Below, piece by piece: positions 7,943-16,261 of a DNA stretch of 58,856 bases. The notes beneath the pieces are model-generated. The model was not told the DNA's origin. It worked only from the letters and a program-made list of their open reading frames with translations, and did no database searches. Within the stretch, counting starts at the first letter, position 1. Each line of letters begins with the position of its first letter. Position numbers and translations under genes: made by a program. Source of the stretch: Streptomyces sp. Ru73 (GTDB lineage: Bacteria > Actinomycetota > Actinomycetes > Streptomycetales > Streptomycetaceae); assembly GCF_002920575.1 (NCBI RefSeq), contig NZ_PQSQ01000046.1:1-58856 (forward strand), given 5' to 3'.

Positions 7943-9382
7943 ATGCTGACCATCCTCGGATTCGTCATGATTGCCACCTTCTTGGTGCTGATCATGATGA
8001 AGAAGGTGTCGCCGCTGGCGGCGCTCGTGCTCATCCCGGCGCTGTTCTGCGTCCTGGTCGGGCAGGGCGCGCAGCTCGGCGACTACGTCATCAAGGGCAT
8101 CGGCGACCTGGCGCCGACCGCCGCGATGCTGATGTTCGCGATCATCTATTTCGGCGTGATGATCGACGTCGGGCTCTTCGACCCGATCGTGCGGGGCATC
8201 CTCAAGTTCTGCAAGGCCGATCCCGTGCGCATCGTCGTCGGCACGGCCCTGCTCGCCGCGATCGTCTCGCTCGACGGCGACGGCTCCACCACCTTCATGA
8301 TCACCGTCTCCGCGCTGTACCCGCTCTACAAGCGGCTGAAGATGAGCCTCGTGGTGATGACCGGCGTCGCCGCCACCGCCAACGGCGTCATGAACACCCT
8401 GCCCTGGGGCGGCCCCACCGCCCGCGCCGCCACCGCGCTGAAGCTGGACGCCGGCGACATCTTCGTCCCGATGATCCCCGCGCTGGCCACCGGCCTGCTC
8501 GCCGTCTTCGCCCTCGCCTACGTCCTGGGCCGCCGCGAGCGCAAGCGGCTGGGCACCCTCACCCTCGGCGAGCCCGGCACCGCCAAGGCCGTCACCGAGG
8601 ACGCCGAGGTCACCGAGCAGGAGACCGTCCTGGTCGGCGCCGGTGCCGGCACCCGTGGCGGCAGCACCGGTCGCGCCCTGCCCGCCGGCGGCTCCGCCGG
8701 AAGCGCCGGCACCGGCCACGGCCCGGCGGACGAGGAGGAGTTCCAGGGCCTGGACCCGCACCGCGCCACCCTGCGCCCCAAGCTGTACTGGTTCAACGCC
8801 GCCCTCACCGTCGCGCTGCTCACCCTGCTGATCATGCAGGTGATGGACATCCCGGTGCTCTTCCTGCTGGGTGCCGCCATCGCGCTCACCGTGAACTTCC
8901 CGCACATGAAGGAGCAGAAGGAGCGCATCGCCGCGCACGCCGAGAACGTCCTCAACGTCTCCGGCATGGTCTTCGCCGCCGCCGTCTTCACCGGCGTGCT
9001 CACCGGCACCGGCATGGTCGAGCACATGGCCCGCTGGCTGGTCGGCAACGTCCCCGACGCGCTCGGCCCGCACATGGGCCTGGTCACCGGCATCCTCAGC
9101 ATCCCGCTGACCTACTTCATGTCCAACGACGGCTTCTACTTCGGCATCGTCCCGATCCTCGCCGAGGCCGGCGCCTCGCACGGGGTGGGCGCACTGGAGA
9201 TCGCCCGTGCCTCCCTCGTCGGCCAGGCCCTGCACATGTCCAGCCCGCTGGTCCCGGCCGTGTACGTCCTGGTCGGCATGGCCAAGGTCGAGTTCGCCGA
9301 CCACACCAAGTTCACGGTGAAATGGGCCGCGCTCACCTCGCTGGTCGTGCTCGGCGCCGGCCTGCTGTACGGAATCATCTGA
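7943..9382 (+). CDS. CitMHS-family citrate:metal/proton symporter
   Basis: This is a 479-aa polytopic membrane protein of the CitMHS family, which imports citrate complexed with a divalent metal by proton symport. It starts MLTILGFVMIATFLVLIMMKK and has the family's SLDGDGSTTFMIT and NTLPWGGPTARA loops. About half way, a cytosolic loop (about residues 205-265) carries a long Gly/Ala/Ser-rich stretch (encoded near 8630-8735), which looks like an expanded linker. The frame is open from 7829, but ATG 7943 matches family N-termini. An MFS gene follows in the same direction after 44 bases. Confidence 0.9.
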   Translation: MLTILGFVMIATFLVLIMMKKVSPLAALVLIPALFCVLVGQGAQLGDYVIKGIGDLAPTAAMLMFAIIYFGVMIDVGLFDPIVRGILKFCKADPVRIVVGTALLAAIVSLDGDGSTTFMITVSALYPLYKRLKMSLVVMTGVAATANGVMNTLPWGGPTARAATALKLDAGDIFVPMIPALATGLLAVFALAYVLGRRERKRLGTLTLGEPGTAKAVTEDAEVTEQETVLVGAGAGTRGGSTGRALPAGGSAGSAGTGHGPADEEEFQGLDPHRATLRPKLYWFNAALTVALLTLLIMQVMDIPVLFLLGAAIALTVNFPHMKEQKERIAAHAENVLNVSGMVFAAAVFTGVLTGTGMVEHMARWLVGNVPDALGPHMGLVTGILSIPLTYFMSNDGFYFGIVPILAEAGASHGVGALEIARASLVGQALHMSSPLVPAVYVLVGMAKVEFADHTKFTVKWAALTSLVVLGAGLLYGII

Positions 9383-9426
9383 GGCAGTCCCCGACGGAAC
9401 GGCACCCGAACGGAAACCGCTGACCC

Positions 9427-10713
9427 ATGAACGCTCCGACGCCCGGCAGGGGCTGGCTGCTGCGCCTCGTGCTCACCTTCTCCTTCGCCCAGGCGGCGGT
9501 GAGCATGGCACGGCCCGCTGTCTCCTACCGGGCGCTCGCGCTGGGCGCCGACGAGACCGCGGTCGGCGTCATCACCGGCGTGTACGCGCTGCTGCCGCTG
9601 CTCGTCGCCGTCCCGCTCGGCCGGCGCACCGACCACGGCCGCTGCACCCCGCTGCTGGCCGTCGGCGTCGCACTGATCACCGGCGGCTGCGCACTGAGCG
9701 GCCTGGCGTCCTCGCTGCCCGCGATGGCCGCCTGGAGCGGGGTCATGGGCCTCGGCCACCTCTGCTTCGTGATCGGCGCCCAGTCCATCGTGGCCCGGCG
9801 CAGCGCCCCCGACGAACGCGACCGCAACTTCGGCCACTTCACCATCGGCGCCTCCCTCGGCCAGCTGCTCGGCCCGGCCGGCGCGGGGGCGCTGATCTCC
9901 GAGCACGACGGCGCCATGGCCCGGACCAGCGCCACGGCCCTGCTGGTCTCCGCGGCGGCGGCGGCCTGCGCCTGGACGGCCCTGTGGCGGCTGGAGCGCC
10001 GGGACGCGGTGGGCCAGGGCGGCACGCCGCGCGGCGACGGCGGCCGAGTGCCCGTGCTCGGCATCCTGCGTACGCGCGGTGTCACCGCCGGCATCTTCAT
10101 CAGCCTCTCGGTGCTCTCCGCCACCGACATCCTCACCGCCTACCTCCCGGTCGTCGGCGAGGCCCACCACATCGCGCCCGCCACCATCGGCCTGCTGCTG
10201 AGCCTGCGGGCCGCGGCGACCATCGCCTGCCGGCTGGTGATGACGCCGATGCTGCGGCTCCTCGGCCGTACCGCCCTGCTCACCCTCACCTGCGCGGCGG
10301 CCGCGGTGCTGTGCGCCGCCATCGCGGCACCGCTGCCGGTCTGGGCGCTGGCCCTCGTGCTGGCCGTGCTCGGCTTCTGCCTCGGCGTAGGCCAGCCGCT
10401 GTCGATGACCACCGTCGTCCAGGCGGCACCCGACGACGCGCGCTCCACCGCGCTCGCGCTCCGCCTGACCGGCAACCGGCTCGGCCAGGTCGCGGCGCCC
10501 GCGGGAGCCGGCCTCGCCGCCGGGGTGGCGGGCGCCGCCGCGCCGTTCGTACTGCTCGGCGTGCTCCTGGTGGGCTCGGCCGCGGTCGCCCTGCGGTCGC
10601 CGCGGGAGGCCGGCGGGGCGCGGCGCGGAGGCGCATCCCGCCGGGCGGCCGCTACTGCTGCCGAGGCCCCGAAGCGCCGTCCTGCAGAGCGGCGATCTGC
10701 GCGCGGGAGCTGA
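9427..10713 (+). CDS. Major facilitator superfamily transporter
   Basis: This is a 428-aa twelve-helix MFS protein. Its loop 2-3 motif is GRRTDHGR, a variant of the G-x-x-x-D-R/H-x-G-R signature, and its C-terminal tail is Arg-rich. It is probably an exporter; the substrate is unknown. It may share a transcript with the citrate transporter. Its last 62 bases overlap the 3' end of the opposing regulator gene, so both C-terminal tails are encoded by opposite strands of the same DNA. Confidence 0.85.
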   Translation: MNAPTPGRGWLLRLVLTFSFAQAAVSMARPAVSYRALALGADETAVGVITGVYALLPLLVAVPLGRRTDHGRCTPLLAVGVALITGGCALSGLASSLPAMAAWSGVMGLGHLCFVIGAQSIVARRSAPDERDRNFGHFTIGASLGQLLGPAGAGALISEHDGAMARTSATALLVSAAAAACAWTALWRLERRDAVGQGGTPRGDGGRVPVLGILRTRGVTAGIFISLSVLSATDILTAYLPVVGEAHHIAPATIGLLLSLRAAATIACRLVMTPMLRLLGRTALLTLTCAAAAVLCAAIAAPLPVWALALVLAVLGFCLGVGQPLSMTTVVQAAPDDARSTALALRLTGNRLGQVAAPAGAGLAAGVAGAAAPFVLLGVLLVGSAAVALRSPREAGGARRGGASRRAAATAAEAPKRRPAERRSARGS

Positions 10714-13018
10714 AGCCGAGCTTGGCGAGGATGTGCTCGATGTGCGAGTCGACGGTCCGCTTGGAGACGACGAGCTTCTCGGCGATCTCCCGGTTGGTGA
10801 GGCCCCGGGTGACCAGCGCCGCGACCTGACGCTCGCGGGGGGTGAGTTCATCGGCCGGGCCGCCCGCCCGGACCGGCAGCTCCGGCATCTTCGTGAAGTC
10901 CTCGTCCAGCGCCAGCTCCACCGCCTCGGCCAGCGTCAGCGAGCCGCCCTCGGTGAACGCCCGGTGGAACGCGTCGGCGCCCAGTGCCTCGCGGGCCAGA
11001 GCGGCCGCGTTGTCGTGCAGTTCGTGCAGTACGGGGATGGCGAACCGGGCCTCCTTCGCGGCCTTGCGCCACAGCGCGTCGGCGGCGCCCTGGAGGGCGC
11101 CCACCCGCTCGAAGTGGCCCTGCTCGGCGGCGTACCAGGCGAAGCCCTCCAGAAAGTGCGCGATGCCCATCGTGTCGCGCAGGGCGGCCTTGGAGCGGAT
11201 GCCCTCGCGGCAGCACTCGATGCTCTGCGCGGACTCGCCCTTCAGCCACAGGCCGACGCTCTTGACCCACAGCGCCCAGCTGCGCGACCAGTGCTCCTGC
11301 GGATGGGCGGCGTTGCGGCGCAGGGACTCGTCGCACAGGGCGATGCCCTCGCCGATGCCCCCGGCCAGGAAGTGGGCGAAGGCGAACTGGAAGGCGGTGA
11401 TCAGCAGGGCCACCTCGTCGCCTGCCTCGGCCATGCGCCGGCGGGCGTCCTCGTACCCCTCGGCGACGCCCTCGACGGTGCCGCGGAAGTAGTGGGCGTG
11501 GTGCCGGTAGGCGAGCGTCCAGGCGAGGCCGCGGGCGTCGCCGGCGCGGGCGGCGATCTCCTCGGCCTCGTCGAGCAGCGCCCAGTTGTCGCCCCGCTCG
11601 CCCTGGACGTCCAGGTACCAGCTGGTGAGCCAGAGCGCCTTGACGCGTTCGGGGGTCGGTTCGCGGCTGACGTCGAGGGCGCGGCGCAGCCAGTAGCGGC
11701 CCTCGGTGTACAGCCCGGTGCACTGCCAGTAGCCCCACAGCCGGGTCGCGAGACACAGGCCGTCGTACGCCAGGCCCGGGGTGCCGGTGCACGTCTCCAG
11801 CGCGACCCGCAGGTTGGCCTGGTCGTAGCGGAACCTGCGTACCCACGAGAGCTGGGTGTCGCCGGTCCACGCGGCGTCGAACTCCTCGGCGCGGTCGAGG
11901 AAGTAGGCCGCGTGGCGCCGCCGTAGGCCCGCCTCCTCCGCTCCCGCGGCGAGCTGGTCCCGGCCGAACTCCCGGATCGTGTCGAGCATCCGGTACCGGG
12001 TGCCCACCTCGGTCTCCACGCGCAGCACGACGGACTTCTCCACCAGCCCGAAGAGCGCGTCGAGGACCTCCTCGGCGGGGAGGACGCCGTCGTCGGCGCA
12101 CACCCCTTCCGCCGCCTCCAGGCTGAACTCCCCGGCGAAGACGGAGAGCCGGGCCCACAGCACCCGCTCCTGGGGGGTGGACAGATCGTGGCTCCAGCCG
12201 ATGGTGGTCCGCAGCGTCTGATGACGGGGCACGGTGGTGCGGCGGCCGCCGGTGAGCAGCAGGAAGCGGCGGTCGAGCCGGCCGAGGATCTCCTCCAGGG
12301 ACAGGGCGCGCAGCCGGGAGACGGCCAGCTCGATGGCGAGCGGGATGCCGTCCAGGCGGCGGCACAGGGACGTGGCGTCGGCGAGGTTGTCGTCGGTGAG
12401 GGTGAATCCGGGCACGGCCGCCGCGGTCCGGTCCGCGAAGAGCTGCAGCGCGTCGGAACGCGGGCCGGGCCGGCCGCACCGGGCCGCCGGGTCCGGGTCG
12501 TCCTCCACCGACAGCGGGGGAATGGGCAGGATGTGCTCGCCCGCGATGTCCAGCGGCTGCCGGCTGGTCGCGATCAGCCGCACGTCCGGTGCGGCGCACA
12601 GCAGCTCGTCGGCGAGCAGCGCGCACGCGTCGATCAGATGCTCGCAGGTGTCGAGGATGATCAGGGCCTTCTTGTCCGCCAGGTAGGCGGTGAGGACTTC
12701 CATGGCGGGCCGCGCTGCCTGCTCGGGCAGGTCGAGCGCGGCCGCCACGGTGTTGGGCAGCAGCTCGGGTTCGGCGAGCGCGGAGAGCGGTACGAGATGG
12801 ACCCCGTCCGGGGACCGGTCGCGCAGCTGATGTGCCGCGCGCACCGCCGTACGGGTCTTGCCGACCCCGCCGGGGCCGGTGAGGGTGACCAGGCGGAAGC
12901 GGTCGAGCACCTCGGCGATCTGCGCGATCTCCCGCTTCCTGCCGATGAAGCTGGTCGTCTCGGCGGGCAGCTCGCCGCCGCGCCGGTGTTCGGTGTCCTC
13001 GGCCATGCGCGTCGCCAC
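10652..13018 (-). CDS. Large NB-ARC ATPase / LuxR-type transcriptional regulator
   Basis: The protein begins with a STAND/NB-ARC ATPase. Walker A is TGPGGVGKTRT, within the first 55 residues after SFIGRKREIAQI, and the Walker B-like segment is ALIILDTCEHL. Next comes a long alpha-helical repeat region. It ends in a LuxR helix-turn-helix with LTPRERQVAALVTRGLTNRE and TVDSHIEHILAKLGF. Such proteins switch transcription in response to an unknown signal, with ATP turnover. The frame opens at 13060. GTG 13018, six bases after GAGG, is the best-supported start (788 aa), with ATG 13006 as an alternative. It is divergent from the aldehyde dehydrogenase and overlaps the MFS gene tail to tail. Confidence 0.88.
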   Translation of the reverse strand: MATRMAEDTEHRRGGELPAETTSFIGRKREIAQIAEVLDRFRLVTLTGPGGVGKTRTAVRAAHQLRDRSPDGVHLVPLSALAEPELLPNTVAAALDLPEQAARPAMEVLTAYLADKKALIILDTCEHLIDACALLADELLCAAPDVRLIATSRQPLDIAGEHILPIPPLSVEDDPDPAARCGRPGPRSDALQLFADRTAAAVPGFTLTDDNLADATSLCRRLDGIPLAIELAVSRLRALSLEEILGRLDRRFLLLTGGRRTTVPRHQTLRTTIGWSHDLSTPQERVLWARLSVFAGEFSLEAAEGVCADDGVLPAEEVLDALFGLVEKSVVLRVETEVGTRYRMLDTIREFGRDQLAAGAEEAGLRRRHAAYFLDRAEEFDAAWTGDTQLSWVRRFRYDQANLRVALETCTGTPGLAYDGLCLATRLWGYWQCTGLYTEGRYWLRRALDVSREPTPERVKALWLTSWYLDVQGERGDNWALLDEAEEIAARAGDARGLAWTLAYRHHAHYFRGTVEGVAEGYEDARRRMAEAGDEVALLITAFQFAFAHFLAGGIGEGIALCDESLRRNAAHPQEHWSRSWALWVKSVGLWLKGESAQSIECCREGIRSKAALRDTMGIAHFLEGFAWYAAEQGHFERVGALQGAADALWRKAAKEARFAIPVLHELHDNAAALAREALGADAFHRAFTEGGSLTLAEAVELALDEDFTKMPELPVRAGGPADELTPRERQVAALVTRGLTNREIAEKLVVSKRTVDSHIEHILAKLGFSSRAQIAALQDGASGPRQQ

Positions 13019-13190
13019 CCCGTACCTCGGAACTCGTGAATGGTGCCGGATGGCGCGCACGGTAGCGAGGGCACGCCGGGCATGCGTCCCTTCCGCCGAG
13101 TGTCACCCGTCCGAGACGTGGTAGTGGGACACTGCGGCACCCGTCGCCCGAAATCCGTCGAGGGGAGATCCCCGGCAGGGTGGCGCCCCG

Positions 13191-13211
13191 CAAACTAGCG
13201 GCGATAGTTTG
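13191..13211. promoter_or_regulatory. TetR-type operator A1 (perfect inverted repeat)
   Basis: CAAACTA-N7-TAGTTTG is a perfect 7-bp-arm inverted repeat, 63 bases before the aldehyde dehydrogenase start. Positions 13192-13211 match 19395-19414, in front of a TetR/acyl-CoA dehydrogenase pair, at 15 of 20 bases. This suggests one TetR protein controls both places. Confidence 0.65.
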
Positions 13212-13224
13212 TACGCGCGGCGTA

Positions 13225-13239
13225 TGAGCGCCCGCTTAG
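13225..13239. promoter_or_regulatory. TetR-type operator B3 (variant)
   Basis: TGAGCGCCCGCTTAG is an imperfect palindrome, TGAGCG-CC-CGCTTA, 34 bases before the aldehyde dehydrogenase start. It agrees at 12 of 15 bases with the complement of the two identical sites at 20703 and 21914. It could be the binding site of the second TetR (gene at 20793). Confidence 0.45.
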
Positions 13240-13273
13240 CGCACCTGACGACCACCCTCGGGAGGACGCCGAC

Positions 13274-14692
13274 ATGAAGGCACACGACGGCATGTACATC
13301 GACGGAGCCTGGCGGGACGCGGCGGGAGGCGACACCATCGAGGTGCGCAACCCGGCCGACGAGCAGGTGATCGCCACCGTTCCGGCCGGTACCGCCGCGG
13401 ACGTCGACGCCGCCGTACGTGCCGCCCGCGCCGCACTGCCCGGCTGGCGCGCCACCGCGCCCACCGAGCGCGCGGCCAAGCTCACCGCGCTGGTCGAGCA
13501 GCTCAAGGCACACGCCGACGAGATCGCCGAGACCATTACCGCCGAGCTGGGCTCGCCGAAGTCCTTCGCGGCGAACGTGCAGACCGGCATGCCGATCGCG
13601 GTCACCGCCTCGTACGCCCAGCTCGCCGCCGAGTACTCCTTCGAGGAGCAGATCGGCACCTCCACCGTGCTGCACGAGCCGGTCGGCGTCGTCGGCGCGA
13701 TCACCCCGTGGAACTACCCGCTGCACCAGATCACCAACAAGGTCGCCCCGGCGCTCGCCGCCGGCTGCACCGTCGTTCTCAAGCCCGCCGAGGACACCCC
13801 GCTCACCGCCCAGCTCTTCGCCGAGTGCGTGGACGCGGCGGGCATCCCGGCGGGCGTCTTCAACCTCGTCACCGGCCTCGGCACGGTCGCGGGCCAGGCG
13901 CTCGCCGAGCACGAGGGCGTGGACCTGGTCTCCTTCACCGGCTCCACCGCGGTCGGCAAGAAGATCGGCGCCATCGCCGGCGGCGCCGTGAAGCGGGTGG
14001 CCCTGGAGCTGGGCGGCAAGTCCGCCAACGTCATCCTGCCCGGCGCCGACCTCGCCAAGGCCGTGAAGGTCAACGTCGCCGACGTCATCCGCAACTCCGG
14101 CCAGTCCTGCAACGCGCTGACCCGCATGCTCGTCCACGAGGACCAGTACGAGGAGGCGGTACGGCTCGCCGCCGACATCGTCGCCAAGTACCTGCCCGGT
14201 GACCCGAACGACGAGGCCAGCCGGCTCGGCCCGGTCGTCAACGCCAAGCAGCGCGACCGGGTCCGCGGCTTCATCACCAAGGGCCAGGAGGAGGGCGCCC
14301 GCCTGGTCACCGGCGGCGCCGAGGCCCCCGAGGGCCTGGAGACCGGCTACTACGTCCGGCCCACCGTCTTCGCCGACGTCACCCCGGACATGACCATCGC
14401 ACAGGAGGAGATCTTCGGCCCGGTCATCTCGATCATGAAGTACCGGGACGAGGACGAGGCCGTGCAGATCGCCAACGGCACGGTCTACGGCCTCGCCGGT
14501 GCCGTCTGGGCGAAGGACCAGGAGACCGCGGTGGCCTTCGCGCGGAAGCTGGACACCGGCCAGGTCGACATCAACGGCGGCCGCTTCAACCTGCTCGCGC
14601 CCTTCGGCGGCTACAAGCAGTCCGGCGTCGGCCGCGAGCTGGGCCCGCACGGCCTGACCGAGTACCTCCAGACCAAGTCGCTCCAGCTCTGA
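13274..14692 (+). CDS. NAD(P)-dependent aldehyde dehydrogenase
   Basis: This is a 472-aa aldehyde dehydrogenase that oxidises an aldehyde to its acid. The oxyanion Asn is in TPWNYPLHQ, the cofactor loop is FTGSTAVGK, the catalytic base E245 is in LELGGKS, and the nucleophile C279 is in NSGQSCN. The ATG follows GGGAGGACGCCGAC. An alcohol dehydrogenase gene follows after 116 bases, so the pair could take an alcohol to an acid. Two different palindromes upstream resemble TetR sites also found at acyl-CoA genes 6-8 kb away, which ties it to fatty or branched acyl catabolism. The exact substrate cannot be read from sequence. Confidence 0.95.
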   Translation: MKAHDGMYIDGAWRDAAGGDTIEVRNPADEQVIATVPAGTAADVDAAVRAARAALPGWRATAPTERAAKLTALVEQLKAHADEIAETITAELGSPKSFAANVQTGMPIAVTASYAQLAAEYSFEEQIGTSTVLHEPVGVVGAITPWNYPLHQITNKVAPALAAGCTVVLKPAEDTPLTAQLFAECVDAAGIPAGVFNLVTGLGTVAGQALAEHEGVDLVSFTGSTAVGKKIGAIAGGAVKRVALELGGKSANVILPGADLAKAVKVNVADVIRNSGQSCNALTRMLVHEDQYEEAVRLAADIVAKYLPGDPNDEASRLGPVVNAKQRDRVRGFITKGQEEGARLVTGGAEAPEGLETGYYVRPTVFADVTPDMTIAQEEIFGPVISIMKYRDEDEAVQIANGTVYGLAGAVWAKDQETAVAFARKLDTGQVDINGGRFNLLAPFGGYKQSGVGRELGPHGLTEYLQTKSLQL

Positions 14693-14808
14693 GCGGCCCG
14701 GGCGCCGGTCACCGACCGGCGCCCGCCCCTTCCCCGCGGGCCCTGCCCGCACGTACCGTCCCGCAGTTCCCGCCCGTACTCCGCCCTCCCCACCGAGGAG
14801 ACCGCACC

Positions 14809-15888
14809 GTGGTCCGCGCTGCCGTACTGCCCGCCGTCAACGCCCCGCTGGAGATCGCCGAGATCCAGCTGCCGGAGCCCGGACCCGGCCAGGTCCGGGT
14901 CAGGCTCGCCGCCGCCGGGGTCTGCCACTCCGACCTGTCGCTGTCCAACGGCACCCTCAAGCAGCCCGTGCCCGCGGTCCTCGGCCACGAGGGCGCCGGC
15001 ACCGTCACCGCCGTCGGCGACGGGGTCACCGGCCTCGCGCCCGGCGACCCCGTCGTCCTCAACTGGGCCCCGTCCTGCGGCGACTGCCACTTCTGCGGCC
15101 TGGGCGAGGTGTGGCTCTGTGCCAACTCGGCCGCGGCAGCGGCGAAGCCGTACGCCACCCGGGCGGACGGCAGCGAGCTGTACCCGGGCCTGGGCACCGC
15201 CGTCTTCGCCGAGGAGACCGTGGTCGCGGCCAACGCCGCGCTGCCGCTGCCCAAGGGCGTACCGCTCACCGAGGCGGCGCTCCTCGGCTGCGCGGTCCTC
15301 ACGGGCTGGGGCGCGGTGCACCACTCCGCGCAGGTCCGCGCGGGGGAGTCGGTCGTCGTCTTCGGCGTCGGCGGCGTCGGCCTCGCCACGCTCCAGGCCG
15401 CGCGGATCGCGGGCGCCGGCCCGATCATCGCCGTCGACGTCTCCCCGGCGAAGGAGGAGCTGGCACGCGCGGCCGGCGCCACCGACTTCCTGGTGGCGGC
15501 CGATGACACGGCGAAGGCCATCCGCAAGCTCACCGGCGGGATCGGCGCCGACGTGGCCCTGGAATGCGTGGGCCGCGCCGACACGATCCGCACCGCCTGG
15601 TCCTCGACCCGCCGCGGCGGCCGGACGACGGTCGTCGGCGTCGGGGGCCAGGACCAGCAGGTGACCTTCTCCGCGCTGGAGCTGTTCTACTTCGGCCGCA
15701 CCCTCTCCGGCTGCGTCTACGGCAACAGCGACCCGGCCAAGGACCTGCCGGTCATCGCCGAGCACGTGCGCGGCGGCGCGCTGGACCTCTCCGGACTGGT
15801 CACCGAGCGGATCGGCCTGGAGGGCATCCCGGCCGCCTTCGACGCCATGCTCGCGGGCAAGGGAGGCCGCGCCCTGATCGTCTTCTGA
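14809..15888 (+). CDS. Zinc-dependent alcohol dehydrogenase
   Basis: This is a 359-aa medium-chain dehydrogenase. The catalytic zinc ligands are C39 and H60-E61 (GHEGAG). The structural zinc loop has Cys 90, 93, 96 and 104 (CGDCHFC and WLC). The Rossmann motif is GVGGVGLATL. GTG 14809 lies eight bases after GAGGAG. It resembles class III / mycothiol-type enzymes in length and zinc pattern, but the substrate is not determined. It is probably expressed with the aldehyde dehydrogenase upstream. The final codons and stop (ATCGTCTTCTGA) form the first unit of the tandem repeat that follows. Confidence 0.94.
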   Translation: MVRAAVLPAVNAPLEIAEIQLPEPGPGQVRVRLAAAGVCHSDLSLSNGTLKQPVPAVLGHEGAGTVTAVGDGVTGLAPGDPVVLNWAPSCGDCHFCGLGEVWLCANSAAAAAKPYATRADGSELYPGLGTAVFAEETVVAANAALPLPKGVPLTEAALLGCAVLTGWGAVHHSAQVRAGESVVVFGVGGVGLATLQAARIAGAGPIIAVDVSPAKEELARAAGATDFLVAADDTAKAIRKLTGGIGADVALECVGRADTIRTAWSSTRRGGRTTVVGVGGQDQQVTFSALELFYFGRTLSGCVYGNSDPAKDLPVIAEHVRGGALDLSGLVTERIGLEGIPAAFDAMLAGKGGRALIVF

Positions 15889-16020
15889 CGCCGGGCCCCT
15901 CCGAGCCGTCTTCTCGCACCGGCCCCCTTCCGGGCCGCCTTCTGACGCCGGCCCCCTTCCGAACCGTCTTCTCCCGCGGCCCCTTCCGAACCGTCTTCTC
16001 TCGCCGGCCCCCCTTTCGAG
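15880..16020. repeat. About 28-bp decayed tandem repeat overlapping the adh stop
   Basis: Copies of TCTTCT/CCTTCT at 15881, 15909, 15938, 15967 and 15994 are spaced 28, 29, 29 and 27 bases. Each is followed by a GCCGGCCCCCTTCCGAACCG-like block. The first unit includes the stop codon of the alcohol dehydrogenase, as if the array grew out of the gene's 3' end. Confidence 0.8.
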
Positions 16021-16046
16021 CGAACCTCCCCCTCCCGGGGCACTCA

Positions 16047-16079
16047 GCCCCCACCCCATCCGTCGGACGGGGTGGGGGC
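16047..16079. terminator. Hairpin terminator after adh repeat array
   Basis: The arms 16047-16062 (GCCCCCACCCCATCCG) and 16064-16079 pair with one mismatch and almost no loop. This very stable GC hairpin lies between the alcohol dehydrogenase and the next gene. Confidence 0.7.
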
Positions 16080-16261
16080 CACCCGCGCTGCACCTCTATG
16101 CGCGCCATCCGGAACCCCACGCTCCGCTGGGCAAAGCGCCGCCCAACCCGCCGTAAAAATCCCTGCTGCGCAGTCCGTTGACGCCGTACCAGCCGGTCGG
16201 TACGGTCACCCGACATCACGGCGCCGCCCCCCGTTCCCCGCACCCTTCGGAGCGTGCACGC

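Noticed and set aside
7880..9304. Minus-strand frame of 474 codons opposite CitMHS
   Set aside because: Asp/Glu/Gly/His-rich shadow of a membrane protein gene; no ribosome site or recognisable domain.
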